The notes under the pieces were generated by a model that ran no database searches, had not been told where the DNA came from, and was given only the letters and a program-made list of their open reading frames with translations. Of a stretch of DNA of 64,000 nucleotides, positions 1 through 6,646 are shown piece by piece. The position numbers and the translations under genes were made by a program. The DNA is from Nocardioides sp. YR527. GTDB lineage: Bacteria; Actinomycetota; Actinomycetes; Propionibacteriales; Nocardioidaceae. How positions within the stretch are numbered: position 1 is the first letter of the stretch; each line of letters opens with the position of its first letter. The stretch lies in contig NZ_FNFN01000010.1 in NCBI RefSeq assembly GCF_900101045.1, positions 62,001 to 126,000 of the forward strand, written 5' to 3'.

Positions 1-220
1 CGTTCGAGGTGGTCACGTTCTCGGGGGAGTGCGTGACCTCGGTCGGCACGACGGACACGCCGTGGGTTCGCAGCACGGGGCCGACAGCGTTCATCACGTC
101 ATCGACACCACGGAAGTTGAACCGGGCGGGCCCGGAGGTCACGGCCTGGTTCTTGCCCAGCCCCTGGACGTCGGCCATCACGGCGGCCCACGCCTCTTGA
201 ACAGTCAGCTTGTCACTCAT
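1..220 (-). CDS. ERF-family single-strand annealing protein (partial, runs off left edge)
   Basis: Only the first 73 codons are in the window; the 3' part lies before position 1. After a short N-terminus the protein reads FRGVDDVMNAVGPVLRTHGV, the conserved N-terminal signature of the ERF superfamily of phage recombinases. ERF proteins anneal complementary single strands during phage replication and recombination, and in phages they often sit near single-strand-binding and resolvase genes. The ATG at 220-218 is preceded by GGAG in the sequence GGAGACCGAGACC. The gene is last in the visible leftward operon, downstream of a hairpin at 246-275. Family assignment is by motif recognition; subtype is unknown. 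Confidence 0.8.
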   Translation of the reverse strand, partial: MSDKLTVQEAWAAVMADVQGLGKNQAVTSGPARFNFRGVDDVMNAVGPVLRTHGVSVVPTEVTHSPENVTTSN

Positions 221-245
221 GGTCTCGGTCTCCAATCGAGAAGGT

Positions 246-275
246 GGGATGCCCTGCCCCCTCGCAGGGCATCCC
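246..275 (-). terminator. Perfect 12-bp inverted repeat hairpin
   Basis: Positions 246-257 and 264-275 are perfect reverse complements separated by a six-base loop. The hairpin lies between the stop of the 47-residue gene (287) and the start of the ERF gene (220), both leftward. There is no T-run, so it may be a partial terminator or attenuator that lowers ERF expression, or an mRNA-stability hairpin. Confidence 0.6.
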
Positions 276-286
276 GGTACGGGTGG

Positions 287-430
287 TCAGGCGATCTCTT
301 GAAGGACCGTCACGTGCCCCAGATCGACGTGGCCCTCGTCGTAGTCGCGGGCCTCGTCGGCGGTGTCGAACACGTGCGACGCACCACAGGTCATGCAGTC
401 GAACGTCGTTGCTTCGGTCTCGGTCTCCAT
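287..430 (-). CDS. Small Cys-containing phage protein (47 aa)
   Basis: A 47-codon gene starting METETEATTFDCMTCGASHV and ending before a TGA at 289-287. It has one CxxC pair (residues 12-15) followed by an acidic tail with several His and Asp residues, suggesting a small metal-binding or redox fold, but no family is recognised. The ATG (430-428) lies seven bases downstream of a TAGTAT -10-like element (443-438), so it is probably expressed from a leaderless transcript. It sits between the WhiB-like gene and the ERF gene on the same strand. Support for it being real is the fit between promoter, start and terminator; function is unknown. Confidence 0.5.
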   Translation of the reverse strand: METETEATTFDCMTCGASHVFDTADEARDYDEGHVDLGHVTVLQEIA

Positions 431-436
431 GACGTA

Positions 437-483
437 GATACTACGCAGTTCGCGCGCAGTGCGCAAGCACTACGCGCGAACTG
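437..483 (-). promoter_or_regulatory. Nested palindromes and -10 element upstream of the 47-aa gene
   Basis: Positions 446-456 and 473-483 form a perfect 11-bp inverted repeat. Inside it, 458-462 and 467-471 form another (AGTGC-GCAA-GCACT). ACTACGCA (440-447) and ACTACGCG (469-476) are copies of a motif that recurs at 2216-2253, 2329-2336 and 3332-3350. A leftward -10-like TAGTAT overlaps the first copy, so a bound repressor would cover the promoter. Probable operator for the element's own repressor; the binding protein is inferred. Confidence 0.5.
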
Positions 484-498
484 GCGAGCGCGAGAGAG

Positions 499-873
499 TC
501 AGGCGGCCTTGCTCCGGGCTCGATCCGCCGCCCGCCGGCACTTCTGCGAGCAGTACCGCTGCCCCCCAGCCTTCGGGGACCGGATGAACTCCTTCCCGCA
601 GGCGGGCGCAGGACAGGTCAGCACCTGCAACCACACGGGGTCCTCCCCGAACCACACGCCGGCATGGATGCCGTACGCCTCGCCCTGGTCCTTGGCGTGC
701 TGGAAGCACTCGCGGCGGACGGGGCACGGCCCGCAGACCTCCGCCTTCGTGTCCTCCACCGAGGTACGCAGCGCGGCGTCCGGTTGCATACGGGCAGGGT
801 CCACGTCGCGACAGTGGGCGAAGTCCATCCATGCCGCCGACGTGGCGGGCCCGAACAGAAGCGGCTCGGTCAC
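499..873 (-). CDS. WhiB-like iron-sulfur regulator with extra C-terminal zinc-finger-like motif
   Basis: 124 residues. Cys21, Cys47, Cys50 and Cys56 have the spacing of the WhiB [4Fe-4S] ligand set (C...C-x2-C-x5-C), and GIHAGVWFGE (68-77) matches the turn that follows in WhiB proteins. Unusually a second cysteine set follows: Cys87-x4-Cys92 and Cys108-x3-Cys112 with RYCSQKCRR, like the zinc-binding tail of some phage proteins. WhiB proteins bind the primary sigma factor; phage copies can redirect host transcription. The GTG start at 873 overlaps the stop of the upstream resolvase-like gene by four bases (GTGA), implying translational coupling. Prophage location suggests it regulates lytic or lysogenic genes. 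Confidence 0.85.
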   Translation of the reverse strand: MTEPLLFGPATSAAWMDFAHCRDVDPARMQPDAALRTSVEDTKAEVCGPCPVRRECFQHAKDQGEAYGIHAGVWFGEDPVWLQVLTCPAPACGKEFIRSPKAGGQRYCSQKCRRAADRARSKAA

Positions 874-1196
874 ACCGTCACCTCATCCCAGGTAGAAGGA
901 ACATCGCGGGTCGCCTGAAGGAACCGCGGCGTACGGCCCTGGGCGCACAAGGCGACGAGGGGGAGCGCTGAGCACAGGTCAGCGAGCGTGACCAGTCGGT
1001 CGCGATCGGCGGGCCCGAGCTTCTTGGATTTCTCGGTGCCGACCTGGACGAGAGCCAGGCCGAAGACGGGGTGAACCATGATGAGGTCGGCGGCACCCTT
1101 GGATCCGGCAGACCTTGCTACCTGGATCCACCTGCGGCGCGTCATATGGTCAGACACGCGGTGTTCGCGTGCGCGCCCGTTGGTGGCGTGGCTCAC
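870..1196 (-). CDS. Phage Holliday-junction-resolvase-like nuclease
   Basis: 108 residues from a GTG at 1196 that overlaps the upstream stop by four bases. The run RSAGSKGAADLI, the hydrophobic strand ending in a QVGTEKS segment and the following D-R-L-x-x-L helix match the small actinophage nucleases related to archaeal Hjc, where the invariant E, D and Q-x-K residues bind metal. Here the position normally Lys (QVK) reads QVG, a possible loss of a catalytic residue or a family variant. The early Glu is supplied by GRAREHRV, which argues for the GTG start rather than the internal ATG. Operon partner of the ERF and WhiB genes. Confidence 0.65.
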   Translation of the reverse strand: MSHATNGRAREHRVSDHMTRRRWIQVARSAGSKGAADLIMVHPVFGLALVQVGTEKSKKLGPADRDRLVTLADLCSALPLVALCAQGRTPRFLQATRDVPSTWDEVTV

Positions 1197-1600
1197 TGGT
1201 CGACCGCCTGGCGGCGCAGGACGCGCGCGCGTCCGTCTCTCACGGCGGCGGAGATCGCGGTGTCGGTCCGGCCGAAGATGGTCAGCGTCGGTGCGCCGGA
1301 GAACCATCGGGACGTGTTGCCCTCCATCCTGCGGCGGGTGTACGTGACGTCCGTGCCGATCCACTGGACCACATCAGCGTCGGTCCACACGTACTCCGGG
1401 GCGAGGTCCTCGACCGTGACGCCGGCCCAGTCCTCACCAACCACGATCGTGGGACCCTCGGGGGTCACGACCCGCAGGTTCTTCCCGATGTAGTGGGCGT
1501 CACCCTCGACCGTGACCCGTACGCGGCGGGTGCTCACTGGGGGAGTGTTGGCGATCTCGACCGCCTCCGCGGCGGCCACGTCGTACGACTCGGCAACCAT
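1193..1600 (-). CDS. Hypothetical phage protein (135 aa)
   Basis: 135 residues starting MVAESYDVAAAEAVEIANTP. The centre is rich in beta-type residues (VRVTVEG, IVVGEDWAGVTVEDL, WIGTDVTYTRRRMEG) and the end is basic. No catalytic motif, membrane segment or known domain is recognised. Its ATG overlaps the stop of the upstream gene by one base (TGATG), and its stop overlaps the next GTG by four bases, so it is embedded in a tightly coupled leftward operon with the resolvase-like and WhiB genes. A role in early phage functions is inferred from position only. Confidence 0.6.
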   Translation of the reverse strand: MVAESYDVAAAEAVEIANTPPVSTRRVRVTVEGDAHYIGKNLRVVTPEGPTIVVGEDWAGVTVEDLAPEYVWTDADVVQWIGTDVTYTRRRMEGNTSRWFSGAPTLTIFGRTDTAISAAVRDGRARVLRRQAVDQ

Positions 1601-1887
1601 CAGGCACCCCCGATGAAGTCGGTGATCTGCGTCTGGGCCGGGTCGTTCGCGGCCAGGTAGTCGGCCTGGTCCGACACTTCGCGGGCGTCCTCGATCACGC
1701 GGCCCGCCTCGGCCTCCTTCGCAATGGAAGGGGTCGCGATGATGTCGTACTTGTCGTACGCCTCCTGGACGAGGCCCTGGACCTCCTCTCGCGTGAGGTG
1801 CATCGCGGTCAACTCGGCCACCGCGAGACGAGTCAGGTAGAACTCGTCCATCGGGGGGAGTGGCGGGGAAAGCTTGATGACTGACAC
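1600..1887 (-). CDS. Hypothetical phage protein (95 aa)
   Basis: A GTG at 1887 is chosen because AGGAG lies eight bases upstream; an in-frame ATG farther up (1908) has no such site. The 95-residue product is mostly acidic helices (TREEVQGLVQEAYDKYDI, REVSDQADYLAAND) and shows no recognised domain. It is the first gene of the block 1887 to 499, whose members overlap or abut one another. Upstream, at 1933-1945, is one of three copies of GGAGACCGAGACC found in this element. Function unknown. Confidence 0.6.
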   Translation of the reverse strand: MSVIKLSPPLPPMDEFYLTRLAVAELTAMHLTREEVQGLVQEAYDKYDIIATPSIAKEAEAGRVIEDAREVSDQADYLAANDPAQTQITDFIGGA

Positions 1888-1972
1888 TGGTAATCTCCTT
1901 CTCGTCACCCTCGGCGGCTCCGGTCCTCTTTAGGTCTCGGTCTCCAACCCGCCGGGGGTGTCTTGGTTTTGG

Positions 1973-2206
1973 TCAGGACGCCCGGGACGCCTTGAACGAC
2001 AGGGACGCCATGTGGCCCCGCATCGCCGTCTCGTTGGGGAACTTGCCCAGGAACGCCTCACGGGCCGCCGCGGTCTGTTCCGCACGGTCCGTTGTCTTGC
2101 CCCAGCGGGCCAGGGCAGCAGCCCGAGCACGGGTGCTCCGCTGTGCGGCGGTGAGGTCTGAATGCTCGACTGTCCGCCTGTCGAGACGGTCCGGGGTGTT
2201 CTCCAT
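1973..2206 (-). CDS. Hypothetical phage protein (77 aa)
   Basis: Starts at the ATG at 2206 (MENTPDRLDRRTVEHSDLTA). The product is strongly helical and basic (RARAAALARWGKTTDRAEQ) and resembles small DNA-binding or regulatory phage proteins, but no family is recognised. It is the first leftward gene from the divergent control region 2207-2396. A -10-like TAGTGT at 2219-2214 lies only seven bases from the ATG, so a leaderless transcript is likely, and the ACTACGCG operator-like motif overlaps that promoter. A longer in-frame ORF to 2317 would run through the operator region and is less likely. Confidence 0.55.
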   Translation of the reverse strand: MENTPDRLDRRTVEHSDLTAAQRSTRARAAALARWGKTTDRAEQTAAAREAFLGKFPNETAMRGHMASLSFKASRAS

Positions 2207-2396
2207 GACAGACACACTACGCGCCCAGTACGCAACTACGCAAGCACTTCGCAGAAAGAGGCGCGCTGTGTTGTGAACGTGTGTTCGAACCCGCCTCTGA
2301 CCTCCGGGAATAGCCAAACTGGGTAGTAACTACGCAGCCAGTTCGCCGTTACTGTGGATGAGTCAACCGAAAGTGTGGGGGAGAGAAAGGCACCTG
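2207..2396. promoter_or_regulatory. Divergent control region with repeated ACTACGCA-type operators
   Basis: Between the leftward 77-aa gene and the rightward HTH gene. Motif copies: ACTACGCG 2216-2223, AGTACGCA 2227-2234, ACTACGCA 2235-2242, ACTTCGCA 2246-2253 and ACTACGCA 2329-2336. The last lies inside AGTAAC (2325-2330) / GTTACT (2348-2353), an inverted repeat. Spacing of 8 to 11 bp means several copies fall on one helix face. This layout resembles a lambda-type switch between the immunity gene on the right and lytic genes on the left; the protein that binds is inferred to be the HTH product. Confidence 0.6.
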
Positions 2397-2819
2397 ATGC
2401 CCAAGAACCGATGGCCCCTCGGGGCCTACATCAACGAGGCACGCGGAACCATGGCGATGCGCGAAGCAGCGCGGCGCGCCGGCATCTCGGAGACCTGGTG
2501 GCGCGCGATCGAATCCGGGACACAGAAGGTCGGCGGCGTAGAAGTGTCGGTCACCGTCAAGCCGGAGACCGTGGTCATCGCCGCGCGGACCGTGAACGCG
2601 GACCCAAGCAAGGCCCTGGAGTTGGCCGACTACGACCCGGCGGACTATCAGTGGCTACTCGATTCCCCTGCGTCTAAGGACGAGTCGTCCGTCGAAGACC
2701 ACAAGGAGTGGTTCGCGGGGCTGCCGCGCGAGGAGCGCGAGGAAGTCCTAGCCGAGCTCCAACGCCTGAACGTTGACATCGAGTTGACTCGTGGACTGGG
2801 CCGTCGCCGTTCGGGCTAG
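2397..2819 (+). CDS. HTH DNA-binding protein, probable immunity repressor
   Basis: 140 residues from the ATG at 2397, chosen because AAAGG lies seven bases upstream; an upstream in-frame ATG at 2358 would overlap the operator region. The N-terminal part contains MREAARRAGISETWWRAIESG, a helix-turn-helix of the Xre/Cro type. The C-terminal part (LPREEREEVLAELQRL) is a charged helix, as in phage repressors that dimerise. It is transcribed rightward toward the attachment site and away from the leftward early genes, the position expected of a prophage repressor. It has no autoproteolysis Ser-Lys pair that I can see. Confidence 0.65.
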   Translation: MPKNRWPLGAYINEARGTMAMREAARRAGISETWWRAIESGTQKVGGVEVSVTVKPETVVIAARTVNADPSKALELADYDPADYQWLLDSPASKDESSVEDHKEWFAGLPREEREEVLAELQRLNVDIELTRGLGRRRSG

Positions 2820-2979
2820 TACGTACTGACCCAAACGGGCGGTTTCTATCACGAATGTGTGAACGCCGTGTGTTGTCGGTGGGTGGCTGTTTAATATCAG
2901 CCAAGCGGAGGCAAAACCTCGGGAGTTTATACCCCCGCCCCCATACTCGGCAATACTCAAGAAACGGTAGATCCCCGAC

Positions 2980-3297
2980 ATGCTCGACACGTGGCTGGAC
3001 AGCCTGACACCTCGCATCGTTCGACGTTGGGCTGTCCGGACCCTCATCGTGGCTGCCCCGGTCGCCGTGGCCGCCTTCTTCATCCATGCACTCGGCTTCC
3101 GCCCCTTCAATGGGGACGGGACGTTGCAGATGATCTACTCCGGCGGCATGTTCGTGGGCTGCACCGCGTTCGTCGTCGCAGCCTTCGCGACCTGCCACAT
3201 GAAGATCGCGGCGGCGTTCGGGCACGGCTACCGGATGGCCCAGATGCACGAGCGGGACTTCGAGGGAGAGCGCCCCAAGCTCCACGTGGTCGACTGA
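2980..3297 (+). CDS. Small two-helix membrane protein of the prophage (105 aa)
   Basis: 105 residues with two hydrophobic stretches (about residues 20-40 and 50-72) separated by a short FRPFNGDGT loop, and a charged cytosolic tail ending ERPKLHVVD. No family is recognised. As the last gene before the attachment site, in the same direction as the repressor, it could be expressed in the lysogen and act in superinfection exclusion, but that is inference. The ribosome-binding site is weak (no clear GGAGG). The 160 bases upstream of it (2820-2979) contain a TTTAAT sequence that may be a promoter element and nothing else I can name. Confidence 0.5.
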   Translation: MLDTWLDSLTPRIVRRWAVRTLIVAAPVAVAAFFIHALGFRPFNGDGTLQMIYSGGMFVGCTAFVVAAFATCHMKIAAAFGHGYRMAQMHERDFEGERPKLHVVD

Positions 3298-3331
3298 ACC
3301 ACAGCGTTTAACCATTAGCACAGCGGTTCGC

Positions 3332-3350
3332 GCTACGCACCCACTACGCA
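3332..3350 (+). repeat. Paired direct repeats next to the attachment site
   Basis: GCTACGCA (3332-3339) and ACTACGCA (3343-3350) are direct repeats 11 bp apart, followed by AGAACGCA. They match the operator-like motif of this element and lie about 35 bp from the tRNA-like core. Position and spacing are also typical of integrase or excisionase arm sites, so either role is possible. Confidence 0.4.
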
Positions 3351-3381
3351 GGCAGAACGCAGATAAGCACACCGTTTTAGG

Positions 3382-3434
3382 CATCCTCGCTTACAAGGAG
3401 GATGTCGGGGGTTCGAGTCCCTCTGCGTCCACCA
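3382..3434 (+). other. Attachment site: 3' half of a tRNA gene, probably tRNA-Val(UAC)
   Basis: The sequence reads as an anticodon arm (CTTACAA loop, anticodon TAC), a five-base variable loop, a T-arm with GTTCGAGT, the acceptor strand TGCGTCC, discriminator A and CCA (3432-3434). Nothing upstream forms a D-arm, and the only acceptor-like stretch (GAACGCA) has a mismatch, so this is not a whole tRNA gene. A G-G mismatch at the base of the anticodon stem (positions 31-39) supports a partial copy. Integration at a tRNA 3' end leaves such a half at one end of the element; the intact gene would be at the other end, left of this window. Confidence 0.7.
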
Positions 3435-3439
3435 CAAGT

Positions 3440-3901
3440 TCAGTCCCCCGCGGCGATGTCGGCGATGTCGGTGGCGGTGAGGCGAAAGACGGGATGCCGG
3501 TGTGAGTCCGCGATGATGTCCTCGTCGGGGGAGTCCGCGGTCACGGCGAAGTAAGGCCGGGTCACCGGTACCTCCCGCAGGTACTGGCGCAGCACGGGGA
3601 CGCTGGCCGGCGGGTCCAACTCGGTGACCTGCACCGTTTCAGAGCGGCCGCCCCGGCTGAGCGTGACCCGACCGGCCGCGCGGGCGTTGCGCACCCAGCT
3701 GGTGACGCCGTAGGCGGCGACCAGCCAGCGCTCGCCGTCCCGGGCCATGACATCGACGGGCGTGGAGTAGGGCGTGCCCGTCCGGCGGCCGGGGACGGTG
3801 AGGATGTGTCGGTACGAGTTGCCCAGCCCCAGCCGGATCATCACCGCGAACGCGCGGTTGACCAGGCGCGTGGCGGCGTTGACGCGATAGGTCCTGGCCA
3901 T
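3440..3901 (-). CDS. Ddn-like deazaflavin (F420)-dependent nitroreductase family protein
   Basis: 153 residues from the ATG at 3901 with GAGGAG eight bases upstream. GRRTGTPYSTPVDVM followed by RWLVAAYG and SWVRNARAAGRVTL matches the split-barrel flavin/F420-binding family that includes Mycobacterium Ddn (quinone or nitro-reductase). Such enzymes take hydride from reduced F420; the actual substrate cannot be told. It is the first chromosomal gene beyond the attachment site and ends six bases from the tRNA-like sequence. The next gene upstream on the same strand (MFS, stop 3999) is 97 bp away, so joint transcription is possible. Confidence 0.8.
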   Translation of the reverse strand: MARTYRVNAATRLVNRAFAVMIRLGLGNSYRHILTVPGRRTGTPYSTPVDVMARDGERWLVAAYGVTSWVRNARAAGRVTLSRGGRSETVQVTELDPPASVPVLRQYLREVPVTRPYFAVTADSPDEDIIADSHRHPVFRLTATDIADIAAGD

Positions 3902-3998
3902 CGGCTTCTCCTCGGGTTCGTGGTCCGACGGTGGCGGCCTGAGGCGGATGACAGGCCGACCGCGCTGGTCACGATACGGCGACAGCCGTCTCGCTTGG

Positions 3999-5231
3999 TC
4001 AGCGCGGAGCTGCGTACGTCGTCGGCGCCGTCTGCGCACTGACCTCGCCGGAGGAGGGGGGCAGGAGCGTGCGGGCGGCGGCGTACGCGATCAGGACGAT
4101 CGCGATGACCATGCTCGCGGTGCCTGTCCAGCCGGCAGCGAAGGCGAGGCCGCCGAGCCAGCCGAAGAGGCTGGAGCCTGCGTAGTAGAAGAGCGTGTAG
4201 AGCGAGGTGGCCTGCGCGATCCCGCTGGTCGCCATCGGGCCCACCCAGCCCGACGCGATCGAGTGCGCGGCGAAGTAGGCCGTTGCGAACAGCAGCAGCC
4301 CGATCAGGATGGTCGGCAGCCGGTCGGGGATCGTCAGCGCGCCTCCGGCGGCCATGGTCAGGGACGAGACGAGGAGTACGCGTAGGCGACCGAAGCGGGC
4401 CGCGAACGTCGCCGCCAGCCGGGCCGACACTGCGCCGGAAAGCCCGGCCAGGAAGATCACCGCGGTCAGCGCCGGCGGCAGGTCGAACGGCTCCAGCTCG
4501 AGCCGGTAGCCGAGGTAGTTGAAGACCGCCACCTGCGCGCCCATCAAGAAGAACGCCTGCGCATAGAGCGCAAGCTGGCCGGGGTTGGTGAGGTTGGCGA
4601 CCATCCCGGCCCATACACCGGCTGGGCGAGGAGCCGCCGCGGGGCGGCGGCGCTCGGGCGGGAGCGCGGTGACCGCGACGGCGGCGCCGAGCGCGCTGAG
4701 GCCCCCGGCCACGAGAGCCGCCACGCGCCAGTCGCTCACGTCGGCGACCGGTGCGGCGACCAGCCGTCCGACGAGGCCGCCGACGACCGTTCCGGAGATG
4801 TACGTCGCGCCCGCGGCCATCGCGTCGCGCCGGCCGACCTGCTCGCTGAGGTAGGCGAGCGCGAGCGCCGGGGTGCCACCCAGGGCGATGCCCTGGGCGA
4901 CGCGAAGGAGGATGAGCACGGGGAACGAGGTCACGAACGGGAGTGCCAGTCCGATCGCCGCCGCGGTGACGATGGCGATCGTCATCGACCGGGCCCGGCC
5001 GATCCGGTCGGCGACCCACGACCAGCCGAGCGCGGCGACGGCGAGCCCGATCGTCGCCCCGGAGACGGTCAGGGCGGCCTGGGAGGCGTCGACCGCGAAG
5101 TCGCGGCTGAGCGCCGGGATCAGTGCCTGGGGGTAGTAGAGCTGCACGAACGTCGTCATCCCGATCGCGACGAGCGCGATCAGCACGCGTCGATCGCCGG
5201 GGTCGGTGGGTTCCTGTTCGCTCACCTGCAT
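3999..5231 (-). CDS. MFS transporter (YnfM-like)
   Basis: 410 residues, about 12 hydrophobic segments, with the MFS loop signature WVADRIGRAR between helices 2 and 3 and the LRVAQGIALGGTPALALAYL helix typical of the arabinose-efflux/YnfM group. Probable drug or metabolite:proton antiporter in the cytoplasmic membrane. The ATG at 5231 is used; a much longer in-frame ORF continues upstream but reads through the divergent LysR gene and lacks sense there. It shares a 69-bp intergenic region with the LysR-type regulator, the classic layout of a regulator and its target exporter. Confidence 0.85.
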   Translation of the reverse strand: MQVSEQEPTDPGDRRVLIALVAIGMTTFVQLYYPQALIPALSRDFAVDASQAALTVSGATIGLAVAALGWSWVADRIGRARSMTIAIVTAAAIGLALPFVTSFPVLILLRVAQGIALGGTPALALAYLSEQVGRRDAMAAGATYISGTVVGGLVGRLVAAPVADVSDWRVAALVAGGLSALGAAVAVTALPPERRRPAAAPRPAGVWAGMVANLTNPGQLALYAQAFFLMGAQVAVFNYLGYRLELEPFDLPPALTAVIFLAGLSGAVSARLAATFAARFGRLRVLLVSSLTMAAGGALTIPDRLPTILIGLLLFATAYFAAHSIASGWVGPMATSGIAQATSLYTLFYYAGSSLFGWLGGLAFAAGWTGTASMVIAIVLIAYAAARTLLPPSSGEVSAQTAPTTYAAPR

Positions 5232-5300
5232 CACGCTAAGGAGCCCGTGACTATGCGTCCAATGCATGGATGATGCTTGAAGAATGCTGATTCGCATACG
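5232..5300. promoter_or_regulatory. Divergent promoter region between MFS and LysR genes
   Basis: This 69-bp spacer contains TCCAATGCATGGA and several repeated ATGC/ATGA words, an arrangement compatible with a LysR-family T-N11-A dyad. It must hold both divergent promoters. The regulator at 5301 is the expected ligand-responsive binder; which effector it senses cannot be read. Confidence 0.4.
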
Positions 5301-6233
5301 ATGTCGGCTGTGGATGCCACCGCACGGAATGTCCTGCCGATGCTCCCGGCCCTCGCCGCCCTGGCCGAGACGGGGCAGACGCTCGCCGCCGCCGACCTGC
5401 TGCAAATGCCGCAGCCCACGGTGAGCCGCATGCTCGCGCGCCTCGGTCGGGAGCTCGGCGTGGACGTGGTCGAAAGACACGGGCGTGGTCTGCGGCTCAC
5501 CAGGGCAGGGGAGGCGCTCGCGCCGCACGCCGCCGCCGCGGTCGCAGCGGCCACGGCGGGCATCGAAGCCGTCCAGGCCCAGGAGTCCGGCACCCGCGGG
5601 CGGATCGCCCTCGCGTTCCAGAGCACGCTCGGCGAGCGGGTCGTGCCGGCGCTGGTCAAGGCGTTCCTTCAGCAGCATCCGGGTGCGTCCGTCGACCTGC
5701 TCCAGACCTCGCGTCCGCGCTGCCTGGCAGCCCTCGCCGACGGCACCGCCGAGGTCGCACTCATCTCGCCGCTCGAGGCCGGCTCCGGCCTGCGCCAGTG
5801 GCGGCTGCACACCGAGCCGCTGGTCCTGGTCGTACCGACCGGCCACCGGCTGGCCACCCGTGCCCGGGTGAGCTTCGAGGAGGCCGCCGAGGAGACGTTC
5901 ATCTGCATGAAGCGCGGTTATGGGATGCGTACGCTGCTCGACGAGCTCGCCCTGGCCAGCGGCGTCACACCGACCGTCGGGTTCGAGGGTGACGACCTCG
6001 CCACGCTGCGGGGGCTGGTCTCGGCCGGTCTCGGTGTCAGCCTGGCTCCCCGCGACCCGCACGGCGCCACCGGCTACGTCGAGGTGCCGTTGACGAACCC
6101 CGAGGCGGTGCGGCACATCGGCGCCTGCTGGCTCGACCGCCGTCCATCGACCCTCGCCGCCGCCTTCCAGGACCTACTCCGGCGGCGGGGCCGACGGCTC
6201 ACCGAGATCGGTCTGCGTCCCTTGGCGGGGTGA
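5301..6233 (+). CDS. LysR-family transcriptional regulator
   Basis: 310 residues. The N-terminal winged HTH includes LLQMPQPTVSRMLARLGREL, and ERHGRGLRLTRAGEAL marks the wing and linker helix of LysR proteins. The C-terminal two-lobe effector domain contains the usual beta strands (LALISPL-like EVALISPLEAGSGL, LVLVVPTGHRLA). The ATG at 5301 is used because the family usually starts about 15-20 residues before the HTH; an upstream ATG at 5277 adds eight residues. It probably controls the divergent MFS exporter. Near-normal length for the family, no defects seen. Confidence 0.85.
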   Translation: MSAVDATARNVLPMLPALAALAETGQTLAAADLLQMPQPTVSRMLARLGRELGVDVVERHGRGLRLTRAGEALAPHAAAAVAAATAGIEAVQAQESGTRGRIALAFQSTLGERVVPALVKAFLQQHPGASVDLLQTSRPRCLAALADGTAEVALISPLEAGSGLRQWRLHTEPLVLVVPTGHRLATRARVSFEEAAEETFICMKRGYGMRTLLDELALASGVTPTVGFEGDDLATLRGLVSAGLGVSLAPRDPHGATGYVEVPLTNPEAVRHIGACWLDRRPSTLAAAFQDLLRRRGRRLTEIGLRPLAG

Positions 6234-6290
6234 GCGTACGCGTCGAAGAAACCGGTGCGGGGCCCGAACCCGGAGTGCCATCATGGCGGC

Positions 6291-6536
6291 ATGGAGGGTT
6301 CACGCAGGGAGACTCGGAGGGCTTCGGCGCCGCGTGCGTACTTCGATGGAACCATCGAGGTGCTCCATCACGACCGGGAGCTTCCTGAGGCGTCGGTCAG
6401 CTTCTCCGGCGGCCCGGACCGGGTCCACACCGACGACAACCAGGACGAGACCGAGTTCAACCCGGTCCGCCGCGTCGGCTTCACCGCCCCGATCCTGATC
6501 CGGGAGCCGCTCGTCTGGGAGGGCGACCAGGCCTGA
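6291..6536 (+). CDS. Hypothetical protein (81 aa)
   Basis: Starts at ATG 6291 (MEGSRRETRRASAPRAYFDG). The product is short, with an acidic centre (TDDNQDETEFNP) and no membrane segment or recognised domain. It lies between the LysR gene and the secreted hydrolase, on the same strand. Codon usage is GC-rich at third positions as in its neighbours, which supports coding, but there is no strong ribosome-binding site. Could be a real small cytosolic protein or a chance ORF. Confidence 0.4.
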   Translation: MEGSRRETRRASAPRAYFDGTIEVLHHDRELPEASVSFSGGPDRVHTDDNQDETEFNPVRRVGFTAPILIREPLVWEGDQA

Positions 6537-6646
6537 GCACTCGGAAGTGCTCGATGTTCCGGAGCCGTTCGTCTCGCTGCCGCGGGGAGGACCGGTGGCG
6601 GCCCTAGGTTGTGGGCTCCCGCTTCTACCGGAGAGCGAGTCACCCC

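Noticed and set aside
870..1364. A 164-residue resolvase-like protein from the longest ORF
   Set aside because: Its N-terminal half is a shadow of the gene at 1193-1600; the GTG at 1196 with a GTGA overlap gives the family-length protein.
3382..3434. A complete tRNA gene
   Set aside because: There is no D-arm upstream, the only acceptor-like 5' strand (GAACGCA) has a mismatch and the anticodon stem has a G-G mismatch; it is best read as an att core.
3999..6116. 705-residue MFS fusion protein
   Set aside because: The extra N-terminal part is antisense to the LysR gene, which has clear HTH and effector domains.
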